The notes under the pieces were generated by a model. It worked only from the letters and a program-made list of their open reading frames with translations. It searched no databases and was not told the origin of the DNA. This document shows, in pieces, positions 34,745 to 42,898 of a stretch of DNA of 64,000 nucleotides (position 1 is the first letter of the stretch; every line of letters starts with the position of its first letter). Source of the DNA: Bradyrhizobium sp. CSS354 (GTDB lineage Bacteria; Pseudomonadota; Alphaproteobacteria; Rhizobiales; Xanthobacteraceae). The stretch is taken from positions 1 through 64,000 of the forward strand of contig NZ_JAACFU010000015.1 of NCBI RefSeq assembly GCF_029051725.1, written 5' to 3'. The translations under genes and the position numbers were made by a program.

Positions 34745-34810
34745 TTGCGCCTATGTTGCGGTTGATCTTGCGATATTGAGGGCCGATACGTGCTATTCCT
34801 TTCGCAATAG
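34745..34810. promoter_or_regulatory. Operator-like repeats between acdS and acdR
   Basis: TTGCG occurs three times, starting at 34745, 34756 and 34768, spaced 11 and 12 bases so that all fall on about one face of the helix. An inverted repeat CTATT-N8-AATAG lies at 34793-34810, next to the regulator start. Such phased sites suit Lrp-type octamers. Sites are proposed, not known. Confidence 0.45.
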
Positions 34811-35299
34811 ATGTCATTTACGGAAGCTTCTTCCATGTCTGCTCGTCTCGATCGTATCGACCTTAAGATGTTGCGATTGCTGCAAAATAACGGCCGGCTC
34901 AGCAACGCGGAGCTGGCCGAAACCGTCGCCATCAGTCCGGCCACCTGCCATCGCCGCACCCAGCGCCTGTTCGAGCACGGCTTCATCGCCGCCGTCCGCG
35001 CCATGGTCGCGCCGAAGAAGGTGGCAAAGGGCACGTTGGTGATGGTCGGCGTCGTGCTCGACCGTTCGACGCCGGAGAGCTTTGCGATCTTCGAGCAGGC
35101 GATCACCAGGCTGAAATTTGTGCTCGACTGTCACCTCGTCGCCGGCGACTTCGACTATTTCCTCAAGATCCGCGTCGGCGACATGGAGGATTTCAACCGT
35201 ATCCACGGCGAGCAACTGATCGCGCTGCCCGGCGTGCGCCAGACCCGCACCTTCTTCGTGATGAAGGAAGTCGTCGACAACGCGCCGCTGGAGTTTTGA
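34811..35299 (+). CDS. acdR: Lrp/AsnC-type regulator of ACC deaminase
   Basis: 162-residue Lrp-family protein: helix-turn-helix with LSNAELAETVAISPATCHRR, then the RAM ligand domain. Divergent position beside acdS is the standard arrangement of AcdR, the activator of ACC deaminase in Pseudomonas, Azospirillum and Bradyrhizobium. The ATG at 34811 or that at 34835 (MSARLDRIDLKM) could be used; the second has GGAA at a usable distance. It is followed 45 bases later by a Cds1-like PLP gene on the same strand. Confidence 0.88.
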   Translation: MSFTEASSMSARLDRIDLKMLRLLQNNGRLSNAELAETVAISPATCHRRTQRLFEHGFIAAVRAMVAPKKVAKGTLVMVGVVLDRSTPESFAIFEQAITRLKFVLDCHLVAGDFDYFLKIRVGDMEDFNRIHGEQLIALPGVRQTRTFFVMKEVVDNAPLEF

Positions 35300-35344
35300 G
35301 CGGGAGCTATTGATGCGCGATCCGCATCATGAGAGATTCAGCCG

Positions 35345-36505
35345 ATGCAGACATTTCCCTTCCGGCATCTCAATCCGGCCGGACCGGCCTATCGGCGCGG
35401 ATGGGTCGACGAAGCGGTCGCCGCGATCGAGGCCGACCAGTGCCGCACGGCCGACACGCATCTGATCCGGCTGATCGTGCCGGCGCTATCGGGCATCGAC
35501 ATCTATCTGAAGGATGAGTCGACGCATCCGACCGGCAGCCTGAAGCATCGGCTCGCGCGCTCGCTCTTCCTTTACGCGCTCTGCAACGGCCACATCCGCG
35601 AAGCCACGCCTGTGGTCGAGGCCTCGTCGGGATCGACCGCGGTGTCGGAAGCCTATTTTGCACAGATGATCGGCGTGCCCTTCTATGCCGTGATGCCGCG
35701 CACGACCTCGGCGGAGAAGATCGCCGCGATCGAGCATTACGGCGGCAACTGCCATCTGATCGACGACGGCCGTGCGCTGTATGCAGAAGCCGGCGCGCTG
35801 GCCGCACGGCTGGGCGGCCACTACATGGACCAGTTCACCTTCGCCGAGCGCGCTACCGACTGGCGCGGCAACAACAACATCGCCGAATCCATCTTCACCC
35901 AATTGCAGGGCGAGCCGCGCCCGCTGCCGGACTGGATCGTGATGGGCGCGGGCACCGGCGGCACCTCGGCCACCATCGGACGCTATTTGCGTTATCGCCA
36001 ATATCCGACGCGGCTGTGCGTCGCCGACGTCGAGCATTCCGCCTTCTTCGACTGCTTCAGCTCGCAGGACCGCTCTCATGTTTGCGAGCGCCCCTCGCTA
36101 ATCGAAGGTGTCGGCCGGCCACGCTGCGAACCCTCCTTCGTGCCGGGCGTGGTCGACCGCATGATGAAGATCCCGGATGCGGCGACGATCGCGGCGATGA
36201 ACGTGTTGTCGCGCCGGCTGCGCCGCCCGGTGGGAGGCTCTACGGGCACCAATTTCCTGGCGCTGTGCCGGCTCGCCTCGGAGATGCGAAAGACGAATCA
36301 GACGGGGTCGCTGGTGACGCTGATCTGCGATTCCGGCGAGCGCTACCGGCAGACCTATTATGAGCCCGCCTGGCTGAGAGCGCGCGGTCTCGATCCAGCT
36401 CCGTTCGAGGCGGCGTTGTCGTCATTCCTCGACACGGCACAGCCACTGGCGCTCGAGTTCGAAGACGTAACGAATCCGCAGAACCTGCAAAATCCTGAGG
36501 CCTGA
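35345..36505 (+). CDS. PLP fold II enzyme, Cds1-like (cysteine synthase superfamily)
   Basis: 386-residue PLP enzyme. The PLP Lys is in HPTGSLKHRLARSLF, the substrate Ser loop is EASSGSTAVSEAYFAQ and the phosphate cup is GAGTGGTSATIGRYLR. The sequence resembles the Cds1-type L-cysteine desulfhydrases of mycobacteria more than CysK or CysM. The probable reaction is cysteine to pyruvate, sulfide and ammonia, but related lyase activities are possible. It lies on the acdR strand 45 bases downstream and could be co-transcribed with it; the link to ACC metabolism is only positional. Confidence 0.82.
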   Translation: MQTFPFRHLNPAGPAYRRGWVDEAVAAIEADQCRTADTHLIRLIVPALSGIDIYLKDESTHPTGSLKHRLARSLFLYALCNGHIREATPVVEASSGSTAVSEAYFAQMIGVPFYAVMPRTTSAEKIAAIEHYGGNCHLIDDGRALYAEAGALAARLGGHYMDQFTFAERATDWRGNNNIAESIFTQLQGEPRPLPDWIVMGAGTGGTSATIGRYLRYRQYPTRLCVADVEHSAFFDCFSSQDRSHVCERPSLIEGVGRPRCEPSFVPGVVDRMMKIPDAATIAAMNVLSRRLRRPVGGSTGTNFLALCRLASEMRKTNQTGSLVTLICDSGERYRQTYYEPAWLRARGLDPAPFEAALSSFLDTAQPLALEFEDVTNPQNLQNPEA

Positions 36506-36616
36506 TAGCTGGCGCCTCCCTGCCGTTGCGAAATTGCACGGCCGTCACGGCAACTTCACTTGCCTTGCGCCGTCGCGCGGGCGAGCCTCGCTGCTTCTCA
36601 ACGAGGAGACTCTGCT

Positions 36617-37177
36617 GTGCGCCTTCCCATTCTCGATCCGAAAGACCTGAGTGCCGAACAGAAGCCGCTCTATGACGACATGCGAGCGGGCATCAAGGAC
36701 CACTTCAAGGGCTTTGTGAACATGCGCGACGATGGCGCGCTGCTCGGTCCCTGGAATCCCTGGATCCGTGAGCCGCGCTTCGGCAAGCCCGTGTGGGAGC
36801 TGGTCAAGTCGATCGCGGCGAACCCGCTGCTGCCGGCGCCGGTGCGTGAGGTCGCGATCCTTGTCACCGGCTCGCATTTCCGCTCCGGCTACGAGCTCTA
36901 TGCGCATGTGCTGGTCGCCGAGCAGCGCGGCCTCTCCGACGAGAAGCTCGCGACCATCGTCGCCGGACAGCGCCCGGTGGATCTCACAAAGCAGGAGGCC
37001 GTCGCCTACGACGTGGCGTCCGCATTGGTCAGCGGCGGCGTGCTGCCGGAACTGACTTATCGGGCCGCGGTCAAGGAATTCGGCGAGCACGGCGCGGCCG
37101 AACTGTCCTATCTCGTCGGCGTTTACTGCATGGTGTCGGTCACGCTGAACACGTTCGACGTGCCGGTGCCGGAATAG
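36617..37177 (+). CDS. Carboxymuconolactone decarboxylase family protein
   Basis: 186-residue helical protein of the CMD/AhpD-like fold. The active-site helix reads VREVAILVTGSHFRSGYELYAH: it keeps the Glu and the His but has no CxxC pair, so it should not act as an AhpD peroxidase and is closer to the decarboxylase branch. The GTG at 36617 has GAGGAG eight bases upstream and begins the conserved MRLPILDPKDLS segment. Substrate unknown. It is separated from the Cds1-like gene by 111 bases and converges on the cyclase gene. Confidence 0.85.
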   Translation: MRLPILDPKDLSAEQKPLYDDMRAGIKDHFKGFVNMRDDGALLGPWNPWIREPRFGKPVWELVKSIAANPLLPAPVREVAILVTGSHFRSGYELYAHVLVAEQRGLSDEKLATIVAGQRPVDLTKQEAVAYDVASALVSGGVLPELTYRAAVKEFGEHGAAELSYLVGVYCMVSVTLNTFDVPVPE

Positions 37178-37190
37178 ATCTGCGGTGCGA

Positions 37191-38768
37191 TCACTCCGCC
37201 GCCTTGTTCATGGGCGGCGGGGGCGACCAGGCAATACAGCGGTTGCGACCGTCGGCCTTCGCCTGGTAGAGCGCGTGATCGGCCGCGCTCATCAAGGCGT
37301 CGATGCCGGACATGCTGACACTGGCTTCCGCAATGCCGATGCTCACGGTGACGCCGAACTGAACCTGATTGGCAACGATCTGCGAGCTCATTACGCGCTT
37401 GCGGATTCTCTCGGCGACGATCCTTGCACTCGACAGGCTGGTCTCCGGCAGCAGAATCGCGAACTCCTCGCCACCGAAGCGGCCGACGACGTCCGATTTG
37501 CGCTTGCCATCAAGGCATGCGGCTGCCACGGCCTTGATCGCCTCGTCTCCGACCGCGTGACCATAGCGATCGTTGACCGACTTGAAATGGTCGATGTCGA
37601 GCATCAGGACCGAAACAGAGCGATAGTAGCGCTGGAAGCGGCTCCATTCGGCCTCGAGCGAGCCGAGCAAATGGCGGCGATTATAGAGGCCCGTGAGCGG
37701 GTCGGTGGTGGCCAGACGCTCCAGCATGTTGGCCTTGTTGGTGAGATCGGTAATGTCGACATAGGTCAGCATGCGGCCGCCGTTCGACATCGTGGTGCAG
37801 TGGGCCCTGATCCGCCGAGCATCCGGTGTCTGGAGGTCGCGCACATGATCGCCCGCCTTGACCTCGGCGACGCGCTTGATGGGAAATTTCGCCAGTTCGT
37901 TAGCCGGAAGATCGGGCGCGCTCGCACGGTGCACCCGGCTCACCAACGATGCATAGGTCGGGCGGGCGGCGGCATCCTGTTCGCTCACCTCCCAGAACCG
38001 CCGCATGCGCCGGTTCATGAAGCTGGCGTTGAGATCGCGGTCGAGCAGCAGCACGCCGTCCTCGACATTCTCGAGGGCGTCGCGCAGCAATTTCAGCTCG
38101 TCGGAATAGCGCACGATGTCGGTGACCGGCGTATAGGTCAGCATCCGCCCGCCGTCGGGCAGAGGCGTGCATTGCATCCGAACGACGTCGCCGCCGGTAC
38201 GGCGCAGGTCGCGCGGCGACGCATCGCCTGCCTGTATTTGACGGACGCGCTCGGCGACATAAGCCTCCAGCTCGGCCGGCGGAATCTCGTAGGCGAGCGT
38301 ATCGCGGCCATGATGCATCAGCGTCGCAAATGACGGGTTGCTGTTGGCGACTTCCTCCGGCAGGAGCCACATCTGCCGGAACGCCCGATTGATCAACTGC
38401 GCGCGGAGATTGGCGTCCAGCAGCACGATGCCCAGCGGAACGAAATCGAGAGCCGCGCGAAGCGCCAGCATCTGTCCGCGAATCAGCGAAGCGGTCGGCC
38501 GCTCCTGGTCATCCACGGCCTTCGGTTCGACATGATCTCCGAGCGCAACCCCGACCTGACGGTCCGACCGCCAGAGCACACGACAGGAGAGGATCTCCTC
38601 GCCCGCGAGCCGGAGCTGGAACCGATCGGGCACGCCGAGGCTGCTCTGCATCTCCAGCGTCGCGCCATCTTCGGACATCCGGCGCACGACGCAATCGATC
38701 GTCGACTGGCCGAAGTTGAAGAAGATCTGGCCGGCGAGGAACGTTCGTTCCGATACCAAGCGGGGCAT
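37191..38768 (-). CDS. Diguanylate cyclase with PilZ-like and two PAS domains
   Basis: 525-residue soluble protein that should make cyclic di-GMP. Order: PilZ-like domain (about 1-80), PAS 1 (about 100-218), PAS 2 (about 225-345), GGDEF (about 350-515). The active site reads GGEEF at 432-436 and the inhibitory RxxD site is present as RKSD at 423-426, five residues upstream. The PilZ domain lacks the usual Arg pair and has RMSEDG where D/NxSxxG is expected, so it may not bind the nucleotide. The two PAS domains share parallel motifs such as GGRMLTY, suggesting internal duplication. ATG 38768 follows GGGAGG. Confidence 0.92.
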   Translation of the reverse strand: MPRLVSERTFLAGQIFFNFGQSTIDCVVRRMSEDGATLEMQSSLGVPDRFQLRLAGEEILSCRVLWRSDRQVGVALGDHVEPKAVDDQERPTASLIRGQMLALRAALDFVPLGIVLLDANLRAQLINRAFRQMWLLPEEVANSNPSFATLMHHGRDTLAYEIPPAELEAYVAERVRQIQAGDASPRDLRRTGGDVVRMQCTPLPDGGRMLTYTPVTDIVRYSDELKLLRDALENVEDGVLLLDRDLNASFMNRRMRRFWEVSEQDAAARPTYASLVSRVHRASAPDLPANELAKFPIKRVAEVKAGDHVRDLQTPDARRIRAHCTTMSNGGRMLTYVDITDLTNKANMLERLATTDPLTGLYNRRHLLGSLEAEWSRFQRYYRSVSVLMLDIDHFKSVNDRYGHAVGDEAIKAVAAACLDGKRKSDVVGRFGGEEFAILLPETSLSSARIVAERIRKRVMSSQIVANQVQFGVTVSIGIAEASVSMSGIDALMSAADHALYQAKADGRNRCIAWSPPPPMNKAAE

Positions 38769-39091
38769 TCCCAACCTCCCAGGCGAAAGCGGCCCAGTTT
38801 GCCCGAAGCTTACTTGCAGAAGGGTAAGCTGGTGCGCGATTTTGCGAGAGGGCTAATAATTGGTTCACGCATCCGGCCGTCGTCTACCTCAACGATGAGG
38901 GGAGCGGCCGCTGTCGTGACAATCCGACGCGTCTGATGGCGGAACTGCCTGCTGGATGGAATGTGATCGCCCGCGTGGTCAAGCGGTGCCCGCAATCGGT
39001 GGACGGTGCGAATGCACGCAGGTACGTTGCCGTGACCGCACCGACACAGTCCCCCGCCAGAGTGCAGGCCGGACAATGGAGAACGACAGCC
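38769..39091. other. Gene-free region between the cyclase and a small secreted protein gene
   Basis: 323 bases of divergent upstream sequence. The open frame beginning at 38936 has no upstream ribosome site and its first 52 residues look non-coding. I see no repeat or strong hairpin. Confidence 0.35.
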
Positions 39092-39337
39092 ATGGACACG
39101 TCACGCCGCATCCTGCTCGCCGGACTGGCGGGACTCGCCGTTGCGCCGACCGCCGCAGGAGCCGCGCCCTCGGCCGCGTCCGATGATGTGACAGTCGCTG
39201 AAGAGCGCTTTGCGCGCATGATTGCGGCTGCGCATGCGCCCGACGTCACCTGCGCGCGACAAGCCGAGCGTTATGCGGACACGCATTGGCCAAACTACGT
39301 CGCGGCAGCGCGTTCCGTCATCGAGGCGAGAGCGTGA
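39092..39337 (+). CDS. Small exported protein with Tat-like signal, unknown function
   Basis: 81-residue protein. The N-terminus MDTSRRILLAGLAGLAVAP has a twin-Arg followed by a hydrophobic stretch and ends in an AGA-type cleavage site near residue 25, so export by Tat or Sec is expected. The mature part of about 55 residues has one Cys (VTCAR) and ends in a short helix. No family recognised. GGAG lies about ten bases before the ATG. Convergent with the esterase gene. Confidence 0.5.
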   Translation: MDTSRRILLAGLAGLAVAPTAAGAAPSAASDDVTVAEERFARMIAAAHAPDVTCARQAERYADTHWPNYVAAARSVIEARA

Positions 39338-39385
39338 GGCATTCTCTTTCCTCTCCCGGTGCAAGAGACGACAAGACGAGGTGCT

Positions 39386-40321
39386 TCACGTCCCCACCGC
39401 CCGCCTGACCTGCTCACCGATCTGCGACAGCACGAGCTGCGCCTGCGGCAGAATTGCGCCCATGGCGTGGAAATTGTGGACCATGCCCTCGTGGCAGACG
39501 TGCTCGACGGCGACGCCCGCGGCGAGCAGCTTGCGCGCATAGGCATTGCCCTCGTCGCGCATCGGGTCGAACTCGGCGGTGTGGATGATGGCGGTCGGCA
39601 GGCCCGCAAGCCGCGTCGCGCGCAAGGGCGAGATGCGGGGATCGGCGGCATCCAGGGCCTCGGGCAGATAGTCGGCGAGATCGGCTTCGATCGTGGCGCG
39701 GTCGATCAGGTGGCCCTCGGCGAACGCCTCGCGCGAAGGTGAGGCCTCCTCGAAATCCAGCACCGGGCAGATCAGGCATTGCGCGACGATGGAAAGGCCT
39801 GCGCTCTGCGCCGCCTCCTGGCACACGATCGCAGCGAGCGTTGCACCCGCGGAATCGCCGCCGAGCACCAGACGCCCGGCGTCGATGCCGAGCGATGCGG
39901 CCTCGCGCGCCACCCATTCGGTGGCTGCGATCGCATCGTCCACGGCGGCGGGGAATTTGTGCTCGGGCGCCAGCCGGTAATCGACCGAGACGAGACGGCA
40001 GCCGGTCGCATGTGCCAATGCCGCCGCGATGCGGTCATGCGTGGCAATGCTGCCGGCAACGAGGCCGCCGCCGTGAAAGAACACGAAGCCGGGCGCGCGA
40101 TCATCGGCGCCTGCGGGTGAATAGAGGCGATAGGGCAGCGCGCCGCCGGGACCAGGCAGCACGCCGTCGGACGACGTCACGTCAGGCGCATCGGCGCGCG
40201 CAAACTGCATCAGTTTTGCCAATGATTGCCGGCGTGCCTCCACGCTGGGCCGGCTCCGTGCCTGCGGCGCAGCCGCAGCCATCATGGTCAACAAGCGCTT
40301 TGCGAGCGGATCGAGCGGCAT
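39386..40321 (-). CDS. Alpha/beta hydrolase, hormone-sensitive-lipase type
   Basis: 311-residue esterase of the HSL family. The oxyanion motif is FFHGGGLVAGS, the nucleophile elbow is GGDSAGATLA (Ser), and the acid and His lie in EFDPMRDEG and CHEGMVHNFH near the C-terminus. All three catalytic residues are therefore visible. It should cleave short to medium acyl esters; natural substrate unknown. Single gene, divergent from the aminotransferase. Confidence 0.9.
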   Translation of the reverse strand: MPLDPLAKRLLTMMAAAAPQARSRPSVEARRQSLAKLMQFARADAPDVTSSDGVLPGPGGALPYRLYSPAGADDRAPGFVFFHGGGLVAGSIATHDRIAAALAHATGCRLVSVDYRLAPEHKFPAAVDDAIAATEWVAREAASLGIDAGRLVLGGDSAGATLAAIVCQEAAQSAGLSIVAQCLICPVLDFEEASPSREAFAEGHLIDRATIEADLADYLPEALDAADPRISPLRATRLAGLPTAIIHTAEFDPMRDEGNAYARKLLAAGVAVEHVCHEGMVHNFHAMGAILPQAQLVLSQIGEQVRRAVGT

Positions 40322-40437
40322 GGGACTCCCTTTCCCTTCCGGGAGGGTAACTCACCATTCTCCCGCAGGGAATCATTTAGAAATTGCGCCCAATAGTGGC
40401 GCTATAATGCGGCACCACGCCAAGGGGGAGGCCGGTC

Positions 40438-41325
40438 ATGGCCGAGATCAAAAAACCCATCGCATATTCGCCAAGCTGGACTTTCTTCGAGGGCAATTGG
40501 CACGACGGCAATGTGCCGATCATGGGCCCGCGCACGCATGCGGCCTGGCTCGGCTCGGTCGTGTTCGACGGCGCGCGTGCGTTCGAAGGCGTCGCGCCCG
40601 ATCTCGACCGCCACGTCGCCCGCGCCAATCAATCCGCGATCAACTTTGGCCTGAAGCCGGTGGTCGATACCGGAACCTGGATGACGCTCGCAAACGAGGG
40701 CATCGCACGCTTCGCGCCGAATGCCGAGCTCTACGTCCGTCCGATGTACTGGGCACGGAACGGCTCGGGCGGCGGCGTGCTGTTCGATCCCGAGACCACC
40801 GATTGGTGCCTGTGCATCTACGAGGCGCCGATGCCAAAACCCGTCGGCAGCGCGATCACGCTGTCGCCGTTCCGCAGGCCCACCGCCGAATGCGCCCCGG
40901 TCGAGGCCAAGGCCGCCTGTCTCTATCCGAACAATTCGCGCGCGCTTGCCGAAGCCGCCTCGCGCGGCTTCCAGAATGCGCTGATGCTCGACATGCTCGG
41001 CAACGTCGCAGAGTTCGGCAATTCCAACGTGTTCATGGCCAAGGACGGCGTGGTCTACACGCCGGTGCCGAACGGCACCTTTCTCAACGGCATCACCCGC
41101 CAGCGCGTCATCAGCCTGCTTCGCGCCGATGGCGTCACCTTGGTCGAGAAGACGCTACGCTATGCCGACTTCCTCGCCGCCGACGAGATCTTTTCGACGG
41201 GCAATTTCGCAAAAGTCGCGCCGGTGATCCGCATCGACGACCGCGAGCTGAAGCCGGGCCCGCTCTACATTCGCGCGCGCAAGCTCTATTGGGACTTTGC
41301 CCACGCGGTGAAGCTGGCGGCTTGA
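40438..41325 (+). CDS. Class IV PLP aminotransferase, branched-chain aminotransferase-like
   Basis: 295-residue fold IV aminotransferase. The PLP Lys lies in APVEAKAACLYPNN and the cofactor phosphate loop in NGITRQRVISLL. The front half contains VFDGARAFEGVAPDLDRH as in BCAT. The annotation branched-chain aminotransferase is the usual one, yet D-amino acid and aminodeoxychorismate lyases share the fold, and the YVRPMYWARNG stretch is close to the BCAT pattern. The ATG at 40438 follows a GGGGGAGG site. Confidence 0.87.
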   Translation: MAEIKKPIAYSPSWTFFEGNWHDGNVPIMGPRTHAAWLGSVVFDGARAFEGVAPDLDRHVARANQSAINFGLKPVVDTGTWMTLANEGIARFAPNAELYVRPMYWARNGSGGGVLFDPETTDWCLCIYEAPMPKPVGSAITLSPFRRPTAECAPVEAKAACLYPNNSRALAEAASRGFQNALMLDMLGNVAEFGNSNVFMAKDGVVYTPVPNGTFLNGITRQRVISLLRADGVTLVEKTLRYADFLAADEIFSTGNFAKVAPVIRIDDRELKPGPLYIRARKLYWDFAHAVKLAA

Positions 41326-41337
41326 TTCGCGCTGCCC

Positions 41338-41955
41338 TTAGCTGTGTCGCTTGAACCGGCTGAACTGAAACGCCTGCGTCGAATTCCACGGCGTGTGGTG
41401 CGCCTCGTTGCGCGTTTCGACCAGCTCGAACCCCGGCCCGAGCTCAGCCGCAAGACTCGCGCTGTCATGACGCTGCACCGGCAGGCCGCTGCATTTCTCG
41501 GGGCCGTCGAGTGCAAACGTCGCAATGATGACGTGGCCGCCGGGCGCAACCGCCGACCGCAGCCGCTCGATGTAAGCGGTCCTGTCGCCGGAATCGGTCA
41601 GGAAGTGAAACGCCGCCCGATCGTGCCATAGATCGTATGCCTTTGTCGGGCGCCATGTCGTGGCGTCGGCAACGATCCAGTCGACCCTCGAAGCGGCTGC
41701 GCCGATTCGCTTCTTTGCAGCATCAAGCGCATTGGCTGAGAGATCCAGCACGGCGACGTCGCGATATCCGTCCAGCAGGAGAGCATCGACAAGTCGCGAT
41801 GCGCCGCCGCCGATGTCGATGATCGCGGCCGCGCGGTCCGGATTGGCCGCCCGGATCATCGCGAGCGAAGTCGCCGGACTGTTCTGAAACCAGCTGACCT
41901 CGGCTTCGCCCTTGGTGGCGTAAACGTTGTCCCAATGGGTGCTTCGGTCGGACAT
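41338..41955 (-). CDS. Class I SAM-dependent methyltransferase
   Basis: 205-residue methyltransferase. Motif I reads IIDIGGGASRLVD near residue 45, the acidic loop AVLDLSANAL follows and WIVADATTW and YDLWHDRAAFHFL mark motifs II and III. The opening HWDNVYATKGEAEVSWFQ is typical of a family annotated as thiopurine or tellurite-type methyltransferases; the substrate is unknown. It ends 12 bases from the aminotransferase stop on the opposite strand. Confidence 0.87.
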   Translation of the reverse strand: MSDRSTHWDNVYATKGEAEVSWFQNSPATSLAMIRAANPDRAAAIIDIGGGASRLVDALLLDGYRDVAVLDLSANALDAAKKRIGAAASRVDWIVADATTWRPTKAYDLWHDRAAFHFLTDSGDRTAYIERLRSAVAPGGHVIIATFALDGPEKCSGLPVQRHDSASLAAELGPGFELVETRNEAHHTPWNSTQAFQFSRFKRHS

Positions 41956-41997
41956 GCGCGTCCTCCGGCTTGCCGGGAGCCGGCGCAGAGGGACGAT

Positions 41998-42594
41998 CTA
42001 CTCGTCCTTCTTCGACATCCGCTCGAGGCGTTCCTGCATGTCCTTCATCTGCTGGCGCAGATCGTCGATGTTGCTGTCCTTCGGCGCTTCGGCGGGCGCA
42101 TCGGGCACCGGCTCCGTGGAGCCCGCGGGGCGTGCCGCGCCGGGCGCAAAAGGCTTGAACATCGAGAAGGTCTGCTGGAACAACTCCATGTTGCGGCGGA
42201 CCTGTTCCTCTAGCGGCGCAAACGGGGTTCCGGACAGCGAGGTGGCGATCTGCTTGCGGAACTTCTCCTGCTCCTGAGTGAGCGACGCGATGGCCTGTTC
42301 CAGATATTTCGGCACCACCATCTGCATGCTGTCGCCGTAGAAGCGGATCAGCTGGCGCAGGAAGGTGGTCGGCAGCAGGTTCTGGCCGGCCTTGTTCTCC
42401 TGCTCGAAGATGATCTGGGCGAGCACGGAGCGGGTGATGTCGTCGCCGGTCTTGGCGTCGTAGACCAGGAAATCTTCGCCGTCCTTGACCATGGCGGCGA
42501 GGTCTTCCAGCGTCACGTAAGTGCTCGTTCCGGTGTTATAGAGCCGGCGGTTCGCGTATTTCTTGATGGTGGTGGGTTGGTCTGATTTCGCCAT
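41998..42594 (-). CDS. phaR: Polyhydroxyalkanoate synthesis repressor PhaR
   Basis: 198-residue regulator with the conserved N-terminal DNA-binding region (KKYANRRLYNTGTSTYVTLEDL) and the PHB-accumulation domain that senses polymer granules, followed by a Pro/Ala-rich linker and a charged C-terminal coiled coil (LRQQMKDMQERLERMSKK). PhaR represses phasin and biosynthesis genes until it binds PHB. It is divergent from phaA across 304 bases. Confidence 0.95.
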   Translation of the reverse strand: MAKSDQPTTIKKYANRRLYNTGTSTYVTLEDLAAMVKDGEDFLVYDAKTGDDITRSVLAQIIFEQENKAGQNLLPTTFLRQLIRFYGDSMQMVVPKYLEQAIASLTQEQEKFRKQIATSLSGTPFAPLEEQVRRNMELFQQTFSMFKPFAPGAARPAGSTEPVPDAPAEAPKDSNIDDLRQQMKDMQERLERMSKKDE

Positions 42595-42898
42595 GGGCTC
42601 TCACTTGCAAGACGCGGAGAACGGGAACCTGTCGGGCTATGCCGCAGGGCGGGAAGAGTACGCAACGCAACAAAATAAGCATTTTCAAAGGGGTCACGCT
42701 ACCGTTTTGTGCGCCACGGTTAATCGGGCAGCAAAAACGTGCTTGCGAAAGCGCCAAGAACGCTATTTTGAATGCGCTGCGGGATGAATTCGGCCGCCGG
42801 CCGATTGACATGCCTCAACGACGTTAACAGGATGCCGTCCGAGACTGGCGAGCCGTTTCCCCAGCCCCGTCTGCCCCCATACAACCCAGGAGATGCCC
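42595..42898. other. phaR-phaA divergent promoter region
   Basis: 304 bases without a gene. Contains ATGCGCTGCGGG near 42771, a partial match to the TGC-N3-GCA pattern found between phaA and phaB. No strong hairpin seen. The phaA ribosome site AGGAG lies at 42888-42892. Confidence 0.4.
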
